Assembly: GCA_033296885.1 (NCBI GenBank)
Contig: MU863938.1
Coordinates: 1-64,000, forward strand
Source of the DNA: Triangularia verruculosa
Lineage: Eukaryota; Ascomycota; Sordariomycetes; Sordariales; Podosporaceae
Direction: 5' to 3'
DNA length: 64,000 nucleotides
Part shown: one piece after another, positions 9,290-20,612 of the stretch
Numbering within the stretch: the first letter of the stretch is position 1
Layout of the letters: each line of letters begins with the position of its first letter
Translations under genes and position numbers: made by a program
The notes under the pieces: generated by a model
Told to the model about the DNA's origin: nothing
The model's database searches: none
What the model saw: the letters and a program-made list of their open reading frames with translations, nothing else

Positions 9290-12200
9290 TCACGACCCCC
9301 ACAGCCTCCTCCACAGCGACCTCGACGGCGCAACCTGAACCTTCTTGCCACCACTTCTCCTCCGCCTCTTTTTATCCCCCGTCTCCTCCTCGCCGTCATC
9401 GTCTGCCTCCTCCAGCCAAGACACACTGGCCCCACTGGCGCTGCTCAACCGCCTTTTACCCAAGCTCACAGCACTATCTCCACGCGCCGGACCCTCTGCC
9501 ACGCCGATAACGCTTCCGAACCGTTGCCTACCCGACGTCGAACTACTCCGCCTGCTTTCCGGAGTTATGGGAGCTGCGACCGGCACCCTGTACGAGGCAC
9601 CGTTATCGTCGTCGGATGAAGACTCTGAGCCTTCCTGTTTCTCTCCGCGCTGCTGCGGTTCTGGGGTCGACTGGGAGGAGGACGAGAGGGATATTACTTC
9701 TGGGGTTTTCTCTTGAAGTTCTTGGCGTAAGGAGGAGGATAACGAACGCTTACGGTTGAGGGATGGACTGCTGGGTGGGATACCGGTGCTTGTTCTTCTG
9801 GTTTGGGTGTGGACTTGTTGAGGGGGCGTGTTGCTGCTGGAAGGGCTGAGGATGTTGGAGCTGACTGTTGGGTCGGGAGGGGGCGGGTTTTCAAGGAGAA
9901 GTTGCCCGGGTTGTTGATCTGGAGGAAGGGATCGCTGGCTGTTGCTAGATCTTAGCGATGATGGACGACGGGACGTTGAGTTGTCGGGGATACTGGTGTT
10001 GCTTTTGTTGCTGGTGGCTTCGGGGTGTGGGGTGGGATCATCGAGTTCTGTGATTACTGGCATTGTTGAGACAGAGGCACCCTCTCTCGTCTGTTCTTGT
10101 TCCTGTGGTTTTGTTTGGCCATGATGACGGCGATAGAGACTTAAGGAGGATGGCCGAGGCTTCGTGAAGCTGCTGACCACGCCTCCTATACTGCCTCTTG
10201 CTTCTCGCGGCATTCGCAGAACGTATGGATTTGGTGGACCTTTAGGAGGGAGCTTGTAGTCTAGGTCAGGAGAGGGTGTGTTCTCCCCGGTGCTGGCGTG
10301 GCTGTCGGCGCTATCATCTTCTTGTGGCGGGCCTGACTGCGGCCGATAGCTGGGAGGGACGGGCACACCGAGTGCTGAAACATCATAAGAAGGGCCCTGT
10401 GTTGAGCGTAGCTGGGGGCGTGGTGGATTTTGTCTTCTTGGCAGCGAGAAGTATGGCTGGGACCTTTTCTGGATTTTGGGGGAGTTGGTTTCAGTCACGG
10501 ACTCGGCCACGGGTTCGGTGCTGGGAAGACGTGAACATGGGAGCGTCTCGATGTATTCCAGGCCAGTAACTACTGATGAAGTTACGGTTGATTTTGCAGG
10601 GGTTTGGTACACAAACCTTCGACCGGAAAGATGTCGATTCTCTGCCGCAGAAGTCTCGGACTTCTGGATTCGTGCAGCGTCTTCTTCTGTTGTTCTCGGT
10701 GGTACCTTCGACGCTGTCTTGGGTGTTGAATTGACAGTCCGTTTAAGAATTGACCTAGGTGTGGGTGCCGTTATGGGTGTTGGAACCCGTCTGATCGTTG
10801 AATCACTCTTCTTTGGCTTGCCTGATGTCTGTTGTTCATCATCGGAGGACGATTCTGTGGACACTTTCGACGAAGATCGCGATACGGACCGTCTCAGTTG
10901 TGTTTTTACCTTCTACAGCAGAAGTGTTAGTAAACTTACACCTTCTTTTTAACTGTTCACTTGCCTCTCTTGCCTCCTTTGCTGCAGCCCTCGTGTTTGC
11001 TTTGGGCCTTTTTAAAAGCTCCGGCGACCTACTTTTACTCCTTCGGTGTGGCCCTTGGGTGGGAGATCTGGTTTCTCGGCGAGCTTGTTTTGACCGAGGG
11101 GCTTCGTTCTCCCTAGCTATGGCGCTTTCTGGTGCATGATTGCGAGAATCTCCACGTCCTCTCGAAGAGCTCCGTGTACCCAGTGTTGATTCTCTGGACA
11201 CCGAGTTTCTTCTCTTTCTCGAAGATGCCCTCTGATTTGGTGCTGCTCGAGTTGAGGAAGCTCTCCTGGACCGGCTTCGAGACGTACTTCGTCGCAACTG
11301 CATGCTGCCCCTACCTCTCTCACCATCGTTGTCATCCTGCGCCCTAAATGCAGTGACACGAATGTGCAACAGCCCTTGTGGCTCTACGGTCGAGTCAAAG
11401 AATGACCCTATTGATTCACCTTGTGTGATCAAGATGTCACCATGTGTCAGCTCGGCGGTCAAGTAGGTGGGCGGCGCTTCATTTCGACGCGTTGATGGGG
11501 CATCGGATCCCTCCAGAATCTCCAGTCTCTTCTTCTCATATTCGCCAAGAGATAGTTTGCGTTTTTTAAGTTGTTTTACGGCTTCGAAGTGCTTTGTATC
11601 AGGTAGTGGCGAACCCTCCAGGACCTTCCCTGTCTGGCTGTGATTCCAGTGAATCGGGCTGTATCGCCACCTGACCCTTGCCGGGCTTCCCAAGCACATG
11701 GTCGCTGTCACATCTCCCTGGGTGTTGTATTCAGCGGGTTTGAAACCCTCCTTCTGTTCACCTCCCACATACGCCGTGACCGTTAAAATCCAGGGGTCTT
11801 CTGATTTTCCTGACGTTTTAGTATCATTCGTCTGAACATGCTCTTTCAACAGTTCTACCAGCATCTCGAGTACAGCTTGTACTGATGCAGGTGCATTTTC
11901 CAACGCCATTCTCGGGGGTAAGCCATCCAGCTCCTTCTCTCCAAAACTGATTTCGTATCGGTTGATTCTGGATCCTGTGACCCTATTCTGCGCCGAATAG
12001 CGCTGTAGGTCAAGATAGCTCCCATGATTTGCTTCCCAGGTGATGCTGTTGAACAGGTCATCAAACATCGTGCCCGGGGTGGCTGTTCGAGGAGGCCGTG
12101 ACTTGAGCAGCGTGATCATGTTTCCACCAGGCATCCCATGCTGGTACTCGATAAACGTGGTCCCCTGGCTGACGAATTCCCGTTGGAGATTTTGTCGATC

Positions 12201-13317
12201 GTGGAGACGGTGGAAGGGATGCCTGGACTGGGTAAAGACTTTTGGCCGCTCTTCAAGTAAACTGGAGAGATCGGGTATTTTGACAGGCAGCAAGACCCTA
12301 TGACCGCATCCATATGGACCCTCGCATATCCAAGAACCCCAATGAAAGCGTGATACGCATTTTCTACACTTTGGGCATACCGAACCCTTGCGCATGTCTG
12401 CTGGTTGCGTTGGGCGTTTGAGACGACTGGGCCCAAAGTCAAGACCAGTCCCGCCCGTACAATCGACCCGCTCCAACAGCCAATGTGCAGAGAATTTTAC
12501 ATCCTTGGAGAGCGCCTCTCCGTTTTCCATTGTCGAGAATTTCTCGCATCTTGGATTCGCACATACCCAGACCTTGTATCTCTTTGGGGATTCCTCCTCA
12601 CAAGCTTCGCATACTTTGCTACGGATGCTCTGCCCAGAGCTGACCAGTTGCACCTGTCGTTTTTTTTGATCCCGATAGTGAGTGGCGTTCATAGCATGGG
12701 ACTTCCACCATGGTAGGTCAAGGAATCTTCGTCTCTGATACCGGGCCACGGTAACGGTGCTATCTCCACCGTCTTGGTATTCATGCCAGAGGTCAGTGAG
12801 AATGTACTCTCCCAAAACCGCATATCTGCATGGTTTGGGCGGTTCTATACGAAAGCTGGGGTTGCTGGCGTTGGATCCTAAACATAAGGTCGTTGAGAAA
12901 TTCGGTTAGCTTGAGTGATCATCTGAAATGGCCAGGGACTCTAGGGCTAGGTAGAGGTTTACCGATTATCAGTCCAATGGAACTCTGCTTGTCCTTTGCT
13001 TTTTGTGCCGCCTCCAGTCTGGAAGTCGAATGTCTCATGTAAGCGTCGATGCTGATGTCGCCGCCACCATCCAGTTTGGTGATGACGATATCGTCGTCGA
13101 AGTAGCTATGTTCCCCCCCATAGCCATCGAGTAATGCTCCCAGGATTACCTTGTCGTGTTGATACACCCCCTGTTGCGCTTGCCTGAAAAAAGGAAGGCT
13201 CTCAATCAGGTCTGTCCGATTCTCTGCCCATGCAGGTGCTAAGCCTCTGGGGTCAATCGCGGAAGGGCCGATGTTCTCGGGCTTATCGACATCAAGAGAT
13301 TGCTCTTTCGGTGACAT
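9290..13317 (-). CDS. Large protein with SRA-like N-terminus, two Cys clusters and a degenerate AlkB-like domain
   Basis: Proposed exons (minus): 13317-12963, 12877-10910, 10854-9290, giving 3,888 nt and 1,295 aa. The first intron has a GTAAAC donor, GCTAAC branch and TAG acceptor; the second is 55 bp. Residues ~40-175 resemble an SRA/YDG-type PUA fold: a GVYQHD...LLDGYGGEHSYFDDD segment, then CRYAVLGEYILTDLWHE where SRA domains carry YRYDGLY...W. Cys clusters lie at residues 208/211/224/229 and 286/289/292/303/309. Residues ~390-630 follow the AlkB 2-oxoglutarate dioxygenase pattern (INRYEISFG; YVGGEQKEGF; LTHGDILIT; HIRVTAF). The expected HxD reads KPA (498-500) and the later His is replaced in FFDSTV, so catalysis looks lost. 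The last ~600 aa are Arg/Ser/Pro-rich, basic and probably disordered. The domain calls are pattern recognition only; the C-terminal exon could be a separate gene. Confidence 0.6.
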
Positions 13318-14814
13318 GATGAAATAGCACCAAAGGGAAGGTTTTGCTCGATGACATGCTGAAAGTAAACATATTTGCAATTCAAGAGGCTCACATTGGT
13401 TCTATCACGGACTGGCAGCTCAGAACAAAGAACATCGCAGCTTGCTGGTTCGGGACTTCCTTTTCCGGGGGCTTGCCTCTTCAGCTGGCATATGCAGAGG
13501 CTACTACTTGCATTGACTGCCATCCTCACAGATGACAATGGAATGTCCCTTGTCCTCCGCACAATGGCCTTGCTCGGTGGAATGCAAAGAGACCAGTTGG
13601 GATTACACATCAGAGACAAGGAACATCCGAGACAAGCGACGCGGACGTGAAATTCAATCAATCGGCGATCTCGCAAAATTGATGCGCAATGGGGTTTTGG
13701 GGTCTCCCGCCGCGGATTATGCAAGTGGATGTGGATGGCTGAGTGCAAGTGGGAGGGAGACGGCATCTTGGTGTTGATTGGGCACGCCGTATCTCATCAT
13801 CTCATGTCGATTGCTTGCAGGTGCGGAAGGGAGTGTACGAGGAATTGAATGGTGGTGGCAATAACCATGACCCTACCTCAGCCATCCTTCAATGTCACCT
13901 TGGCTGCTTTGTGTGGGGAGGCAGGAAAAGGTGGGCGGGCTCACTCGCACCACTTGGACCAACCACAGAGCTGCATCCTTTTGTCCTGCAGGCAGGAGGG
14001 TTGTCATCTTTTTATTAATTGCAACTCAAGTTGATAATGGTTCCCTCCATGTCCTCAACATGTACGTTTTGACTGGGCTTCAGCGAAGACGACAAAAGCA
14101 GCGGGCATGTCACACAAATGCCGGCGGGCGGCAGCAAAAGACTGAGACAAGAGGGGTTTGCCCGTCAACGGATTCCTTTCCGATTCGAAGGCAGTACGCG
14201 AGGCCGAATGGAGGCTAGAGGGATATAGTGGAGCTAGCAGCTGCAGAGATTCTGGCAGCAGCTTGTCACCCTACCTGTCCCGTCTTGTTTGCTTCTCCCA
14301 CCCCCACCTCCACTTGTCCCGGCCCGCACCACACCTACGACATGGGCTCAGAAGGACGCCTGCATCCGCGAGAATCAGTCCAGACTCTCAGGCCCGCCAC
14401 CACCCTCCCGTCGCCGCAGACCAACAAGACGGCCCATTTTGTAAATGATGTGAGAAGAAAAGAAAAGATTGAGCATGCACTGCAATGGAAAGCACTCCGA
14501 TACTCCGCCTGATTGGTGGGTATCTCCGACCTTTCTCCTGTGCGTGAATCATTGACCCCAGCCGCTCATCTGTCTGTGTCTCGTCGAGTACCCCTCATCT
14601 GCCGAACCTGTCCCTCCACGATGCATAGGTAGGTGCGAGGGGTGTACGGATGACACCCAATCGCCATAGAAAAGACACCACCGCCCTCTAGTAGCTCTCC
14701 TCAAATCACCAGACTCCCATCATCATCCCACCACCATCATTCCAAAGCCCCCCAGTCTCGAAATCGCCAACTTCACTTTGCAACCACATCTTGAACTTAC
14801 TCCCTTCTCCCAAC
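13318..14814. other. Intergenic region, no gene seen
   Basis: About 1.5 kb between two divergent genes. Several short frames overlap but none has recognisable protein character or consistent splicing. It probably holds both promoters and 5' UTRs. The 14540-14800 part is C-rich, as is common just upstream of fungal starts. Confidence 0.55.
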
Positions 14815-16020
14815 ATGGGCTCAATATCCTCTACACCTGATATTTCAGATGTCCACATCATATTCCAGCGACATGCTGAAGCGGCCTCGGAGCTACCGCC
14901 GAACCCTGCCTTCCCACCCCTGGACAGTCTGCGAGACATCGAGAACCTCCTTGATGGGGTCACGGAGGCTGTCCAGACGGGTGCTTTCTTGCCGGACGGG
15001 CTGACCACTGCCGGTGCGCGGACCTGCCTTGACTTCAATGAAGAAGTGCCAGACAGAGTAGCAAATGTTTATTTGCTCGCCTCGTCGCCCTTGACAAGGG
15101 CTATCGAGACGCTGCAAGGAGTGTGCTCGACCTATGAACTCGTGGGCCCATTCCACACTCCTCAAGGAGGGCCCGAAATTGACCTCGTCAGACGACGAAG
15201 GGGAGTCGAGTCCAACATTTACCTGCATCCCGGATTGATGGAGGTGACCAAATCCCCAGCCGACATCCCCGGGACGCATACAGTTAGGGAGGACGACCTG
15301 GAAAGGGAATATGTCGTGTTCCTGAGGCTCAAAGGAGGTCCAGCTGGGGATGCACTCACGGTCTTGAATGAGCAAGAGGTTGACGTGTCACGGGTAGTCT
15401 GGCCGGAGGGTGTGGAAAATGTGTGGGAATCGAATGATGACCGGAATAAGGCTGTGACAGAGGTCCCGGATCTTGCAGCGATCGAAGATGCTGCAAGGGA
15501 AGCACGAATATGGCTTCGAGACTGGGCGGCGCGGGTCTTGGCCATTCATCAAGAGCAAGGCAGGGAGGGGACACCGCGCATCGTCGTCTCTGCTCACGGC
15601 GGCGCCCTCAACTTTCTGTCACAGCAGTGGCACACCGACCATCGGCAACGGGCATCCGATGGACAGTGGGAGTTTCACTCCCCGACGGTGTTGAAGAATC
15701 TCGAGGCGGCGGTGTTCACCTTTGTCTCGGCGTCCGATGACGATGCAGTGCTGAAGGAGCTGCCTCGAAGCGAGGCCAGTTACTACGACCGAACTTTGGG
15801 ACCGTTCTATCGTCATCTTGGAGACGACCCTAGCCGAGTTTACCTGAACCCAGACAACTCGGTGGTCGACCAAAAGGCAGCACATTTCGAGTTCATCCAG
15901 AAGTCCTCCGAAAAGGTGTTTGCCTTTGGAGATAGGTGGTGGACCACCTTGACGATATTCACTAACTGGACCGGCCTGGAGAACTCTCAAGTCGAGCCTT
16001 ATGAGGATGAGTGGGAGTAG
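14815..16020 (+). CDS. Histidine phosphatase superfamily (phosphoglycerate mutase-like) protein
   Basis: A single exon encodes 401 aa. The start at 14815 (MGSISS) is preferred because the catalytic motif QRHAEA then falls at residues 18-23, as usual for the family: Arg19 and His20 form the RHxE phosphohistidine site. The second core element SSPLTRAIETL carries the conserved Arg, and VVSAHGGALNFL carries the second catalytic His. These make the fold and a phosphatase-type chemistry secure. The substrate is unknown: fungal members act on sugar phosphates, nucleotides or proteins, and nothing here decides. The protein is longer than the ~220-aa minimal domain, with an insertion between the SSPLTR and AHGG elements and a C-terminal tail rich in aromatic residues. 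No signal peptide is visible, so it is probably cytosolic. Confidence 0.88.
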   Translation: MGSISSTPDISDVHIIFQRHAEAASELPPNPAFPPLDSLRDIENLLDGVTEAVQTGAFLPDGLTTAGARTCLDFNEEVPDRVANVYLLASSPLTRAIETLQGVCSTYELVGPFHTPQGGPEIDLVRRRRGVESNIYLHPGLMEVTKSPADIPGTHTVREDDLEREYVVFLRLKGGPAGDALTVLNEQEVDVSRVVWPEGVENVWESNDDRNKAVTEVPDLAAIEDAAREARIWLRDWAARVLAIHQEQGREGTPRIVVSAHGGALNFLSQQWHTDHRQRASDGQWEFHSPTVLKNLEAAVFTFVSASDDDAVLKELPRSEASYYDRTLGPFYRHLGDDPSRVYLNPDNSVVDQKAAHFEFIQKSSEKVFAFGDRWWTTLTIFTNWTGLENSQVEPYEDEWE

Positions 16021-16434
16021 ACCGCGAAGGAATATTGGAAGGGTAACCCGGGGCTACCAGTGTCTGAGTAAACGGCGCTTGGAACAAATCAACGGTGCAA
16101 CAAGTCTGTGATGATATTTCCTTGATGAATGCCAACCTGAGGGAGGGTCTTTATTTCGAGTGGCAGTGTGATTTCCTTACTAATGAGTCTGTTTTTCTTC
16201 AACCCCACTTCCATTCATAGCTTATCTTTACATCTCAAGTCTACACTCTTTTTGTGCAAAATCATCCCATAATGAGCCCTATGTTTAACCCCCTTTCGAC
16301 TCCTTGTCAAGCTCCACCATAACCCAGTTGGCCAGGTGACCAGATGGTGGTGGATCAGGTATCCACCAAAAATGTGGATTTTTCACCTTGCCAGCCCCAA
16401 CAAGGATGGGACGTAAAGTAAAAGAATGGATCTG
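16021..16434. other. Intergenic, 3' flank of the phosphatase gene
   Basis: Holds the 3' UTR of the phosphatase gene. At 16420-16423 the plus strand reads AAAA, giving TTTT just downstream of the minus-strand tRNA, a likely Pol III stop. Nothing else is seen. Confidence 0.5.
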
Positions 16435-16519
16435 TGGACGAGCTGGGAATCGAACCCAGGACCTTTCGCATACACTGAAGTATGCTAAGCGAACGCTCTA
16501 CCAACTGAGCCACACGCCC
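16435..16519 (-). tRNA. tRNA-Ala (AGC) with a 12-bp intron
   Basis: The minus strand folds as a full cloverleaf: acceptor GGGCGTG/CTCGTCC with one mismatch, D arm GCTC...GAGC, anticodon stem TTCGC/GCGAA with loop TTAGCAT (anticodon AGC), and T arm CTGGG-TTCGATT-CCCAG. A 12-bp insert at 16471-16482 lies just 3' of the anticodon, the standard place for eukaryotic tRNA introns; its edges are ambiguous by a base or two. The G3-U70 wobble pair and A73, the identity elements of alanine tRNA, are present. Spliced length is 73 nt. Confidence 0.95.
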
Positions 16520-16889
16520 CTGTGATTAAGTAGCAGAATATGCCAGTAGGTCGCGAGATGGTGGGTGACTGGTCTGATTCTGTACAACCTGAGCTCTAGC
16601 GTTGGAAACCAAGACAATAGAGTTCTGAGCTCGGAAGCTAGCAGTTCCGGGGGAAAAAGAAATGTGACGGCTGAGAGGTCCTACAAGTGTAGCGGAAGGA
16701 CTGCATTTCCCTGATTTAGCAAGTTGTGCTTGCCTGCTATCCGAAACATTTTGAGTTTGGGCAAATACTGCTGATCTTTTGTGATGAGGAACGTCACCTT
16801 TTCTTCTTCACCGGCCTGTGTGAAATACGGCTCGACTGGAACCACTGATAATGAGGTAGACCGGAGGGCGGAGATAATCCCGGGGAAAA
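16520..16889. other. Intergenic spacer
   Basis: Balanced composition, no open frame of note. Contains the upstream flank of the minus-strand tRNA gene and ends at a sharp switch to AT-rich DNA near 16890. Confidence 0.5.
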
Positions 16890-17235
16890 GAAATAATTTA
16901 CTTTAAACTTTTATTAAGTAGTTATAAAATAAGTACTATAATATTACTATCTAATATAGTTTATTTTACTTATTATATTACCTATATACTAATATTTTTT
17001 AAAAACGTCAATTAACGGAGAGTACTCCGAAATATACTTTATTTTTTATAGTTTAGGTTTTATATATTTTATTTTATTAAGTACCTACTTAGTTTATACC
17101 TATATAAAAGGTACTTTTTATTTTATATTTTAAATTAAATTTATTTATTAATTATATTTATATTTTATAAAATTAATTTATAAGGACTTATATTAATATT
17201 AAAACCGAGGATTTACTACGTAGTAGTCCTAGGTA
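16890..17235. repeat. AT-rich RIP-like islet
   Basis: About 345 bp made almost wholly of A and T with many TA steps and almost no CA or TG, abruptly bounded on both sides. This matches the RIP signature of the left-end element. It includes a small hairpin (CGGAG-AGTA-CTCCG near 17016-17029). It is probably a decayed repeat fragment; its family cannot be named. Confidence 0.65.
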
Positions 17236-18532
17236 CTAATCTTGCCGCCGAGCGAGGGCGGGCTTTTGAGAGATAATACCGATGGGGGGGATTTATATAA
17301 GCTGATAGGTCGTATCCGCTCCTCCTTTTCTCGCTCTTCTCTTTCCCCAGTAACCCCATAAGCCTAAGACCCTACGTAATGAACCCTCGACACATGAAGG
17401 AGCGGAGACAAATGGTGTCAGGGAAACGTCACCTGCCACACTTGACCGAAGGCTGATACCAACCAATCATCCGAACGACGGTCATCCGGACGACTGTGGT
17501 GGTGCAGTGCCCATCCTTGGGCTGAGGAGAAGAAATGCACAGCCTTTGACTTTGGATTTGAGTATTATGCTACAATCGGCAGTTTACGTAAGGTTCCAAC
17601 TATAGAATTTTTCTTGCGTGGCGCCCTACACGCCGTCTATTGCATTGTCTTTCAGAGCATTTGGAGTTCAGCCCCTCAGAGAGTTGACGAATCAGCACAG
17701 CCCACTTGCTTGGTATTCCAACAATGGCCAAACCGTACCACACTCCCCATACTTTTTGGGGTGTCAAAAGATGGCAGGAGCGATGAACCAGATGGTCGGG
17801 TTCGGACTTCGCAGGCCTCACCACCATCTTCACCGTGACATCTATGGAACCATCCTTCTTTGGCACTTGATCACATTCCCCGAGTTGTGCGGCGTGAAAG
17901 GCATTCGACGATGGCACATTTTTGTGCTCGGAGTTGACACACCACCACTCAGCCGATTACGTCCAATCAAGTCTACTAGGTACCGGCGTTTCCCGAGGCT
18001 CAACTTGTCAGTGATATCGATTTACAGCCCGTAACATGGTACAAATCAGGGAAACGCAAAAGTTGGAGCTCGATACGAGTCCGGATCCCTCCATTCGCTT
18101 CCAGAGCTGAGCACCGCCCTCAAGCTTCTTTGTTCGCGACTCAATCTGGTGATGCCTCTCTCCGACGCCACGGAAAGGGGGCCCATTAGGTATTCGGTCA
18201 AAGCTTCGGTGCAAGTTGCCAGGTAGGCTGAACGCACCCTCAACCTTCGTATCACGAGCACCTTCTCCATTGTTATCCTCAGGAGCTATTGATATCAAAC
18301 AGCGCCATGACTTCAGCCCTCGGCCAACCATGGCAGTGTAAGTGACACATCATGGACCCATTTTGATGATAGTCAGGCTGATGTATGGACAGGATATAGT
18401 GAAGTTACCGTCAGTTAGGGGCCTCTTTTTGTCTATAAAAGGTTTCTGATCTTGACCCAGTGCATCACGCCATCGCCCTTCACTGTCAACCAAAACCCTC
18501 AAGTTCTTTTGTTACTCGCCTACAGGTTCAAA
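17236..18532. other. Intergenic region upstream of the Cys-rich secreted protein gene
   Basis: No convincing gene. Short overlapping frames between 17600 and 18330 lack domain character. The right end is the promoter and 5' UTR of the next gene. Confidence 0.5.
18434..18440 (+). promoter_or_regulatory. TATA box of the Cys-rich secreted protein gene
   Basis: TATAAAA lies 93 bp before the ATG at 18533, a usual distance for a fungal TATA box plus short leader. TATA-driven genes are often strongly regulated. Confidence 0.55.
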
Positions 18533-19958
18533 ATGCTTCGCAACAAGATCTTCCTGGCCCTCTTCATCGGAGGAGCGGCTTGTACGCGCATTCATCTGAA
18601 CACTACAACCACCACCTATGTCACCGCCACACAACACCCTACTGCTCGACCAAGCTATCCTGTCTGCCGCAATGAAACTCATTGTGGTGGAGTCTGTGGA
18701 GATGAGTGAGTACCTGATACTTATTCTGATCTGACTTCAGACTTGACTAACCACTCACTTCAACAGGAAGGTTCAGGCTCCCTATGAGGAGTGTGATCTC
18801 GGTCCAGAGCGCAACGGAGCACCTAACTCTGGCTGCTCCAAGGACTGTAAGAAGGTTTCTTGCTGTGGCGATGGAAAGGTTGACTGGCCCGAGGAGTGTG
18901 ATCTCGGGCCTCGCAATGGTGAGCCCAACTCTGGTTGCTCCAAGGACTGCAAGAAGGCTCCGGTCTGCGGTGACGGCCATATTGATCCTGGCGAGGAGTG
19001 TGATGCAGGGCCCAGAAATGGTGCCTACAACAGCGGTTGTTCAGAGAACTGCACCATCTGCGGCTACTGTGGCGATGCTATACTGGACACGCCTGAGGAG
19101 GAGTGCGATCTTGGATGGCAACTCAACGGGGCCCCGGGCTCCAACTGTTCGGCCAATTGCACGAAGGCCGATATACCGTGCCCACCAAAGTGCGGCAATG
19201 GTGTTGTCGACCCCGGCGAGCAATGCGATTACGGCTCATCTAACGGCACACCAGGCTGCAAGTGCACGGTTAATTGCACGTGGGTTCAGCATACTGTCTG
19301 TGGCAACGGTATCACCGAAAGCCCTGAGGAATGTGACGATGGTGATCTCAATGGCACGCCCTCATCCAGATGCACCAAGACCTGTACGCTCAAAGAGCCG
19401 TGCTACCCTCCGAAGCCAGCGGTATGCGGAAACGGACTTGTTGAACAACCCGAGGAGTGCGACGATGGCTATCTCAACGGCACTCCCCAGTCGAATTGCA
19501 CAAAGACCTGCACCAAAATTACCCCTTGCACTTCCTCCTGCCCAGAACCACAATGTGGCGATGGCCGCATCGATTACCCTCTGGGTGAAGAATGCGACGA
19601 CGGCGCGGCCAACAACGGAAAGGACCACTCCTCCTGCACAGCTGACTGCAAGCGTAAGACAAAGCCGAGTGCGTGTGCCACATGCAACCCGAATCCCTTC
19701 TTCAACAAGTGCACCCTCACTACTTCCTGCATCTCTACCACTTTTGGGACAGACAAGAACTACTGCGCTTGCCGTGCTGGGTACAGAGCTTCTGTACTGT
19801 CTGCGACGGATCCAAGACAGTTCAGGCTTCCTGGATTTGTGGGTCAAGAATACAGGGTTTTTGTAGCCCCCGGGGTGGACTGTGATCAGCTCTGCGATAG
19901 CCCCCATCCGGGACCTGACAGCTGCCGAGAGGTTCCAGTGAGGGCCGATTGTGCTTGA
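18533..19958 (+). CDS. Secreted Cys-rich protein with eight EECD-type repeats
   Basis: Exons 18533-18705 and 18767-19958 (intron GTGAGT...TTGACTAAC...CAG) give 1,365 nt, 454 aa. The frame of the long exon has no ATG near its start, so it is easily missed. A signal peptide (MLRNKIFLALFIGGAACT) is followed by a short Thr-rich stretch. Eight repeats of the form CGDGxxDxxEECDxG...NGxxxSxCSKxC follow, resembling the myxobacterial/eukaryotic Cys-rich repeat called DUF4215. The last ~100 aa (CATCNPNPFFNKC, then a Cys-rich C-X-C segment) form a separate Cys-rich module. The protein is probably extracellular and disulfide-rich with several NxS/T sites. Its function is unknown; binding to ions or to wall or host components is possible but not shown. 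Confidence 0.85.
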
Positions 19959-20612
19959 ACAGATGTAATTATGGATGGTGATGGGGGGGGAGGGGGCTGT
20001 CATTTGATGATTTGATGGGTTCATTGCGAACGAGCTGGCTTTCGAGAACAGGCTGTGGTTTGGGCCTAAGTTAGAATGTACTTCTTTTCTTTTTTTTGTG
20101 GTAGAGTCGGGATATGATGTTTACTAGTCTTCCAATTTCGACATGAATGGCTATATATATAGTGTAAAAGTATGCTGGGTTTGGCACCCACGCAGTTATC
20201 TTGATGCATCTATTGAACTGTTGATATTGACTGAACAAAAGATAAACCTCGAGTCTCGACTCTCGCTAGTACTCTCACATATCTCCATCTCTTCACAATG
20301 GTATCCCAACATCGTCTCCAGACATGATCGAGGCCAACCCCAGGCCTATCCAGCAGTAGGTAAGCAAAATAAAGCCGCTACTCAATGTTCGTATAGAGTA
20401 CAAACTAAAAAGAAATAGATATTGTGAGCTTTCTGGTTGATTTAACTTCATGAATCATGAAGTGAACTTACTCCAACTTCACCGAAGTCGTGAATAGCCG
20501 TCGCGGTCAAAATCGGGATGTCTTCGAGCAACCGCCAAAACATCGTCCTGAACATCTCGCACCGCTTGCGATATCGCTCAGGCTTATCAGCCCCCAGGTC
20601 GGTTCCGAGATT
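19959..20612. other. Intergenic, convergent 3' flanks
   Basis: Lies between the 3' ends of the Cys-rich gene (+) and the RNase H-like gene (-). AT-rich 3' UTR-type sequence with T and G runs. No gene seen. Confidence 0.55.

Noticed and set aside
18784..19866. 360-codon plus-strand frame over the Cys-rich gene
   Set aside because: It is a different frame from the spliced Cys-rich product; Arg/Ala/Thr-rich with no pattern, while the other frame has eight regular repeats.
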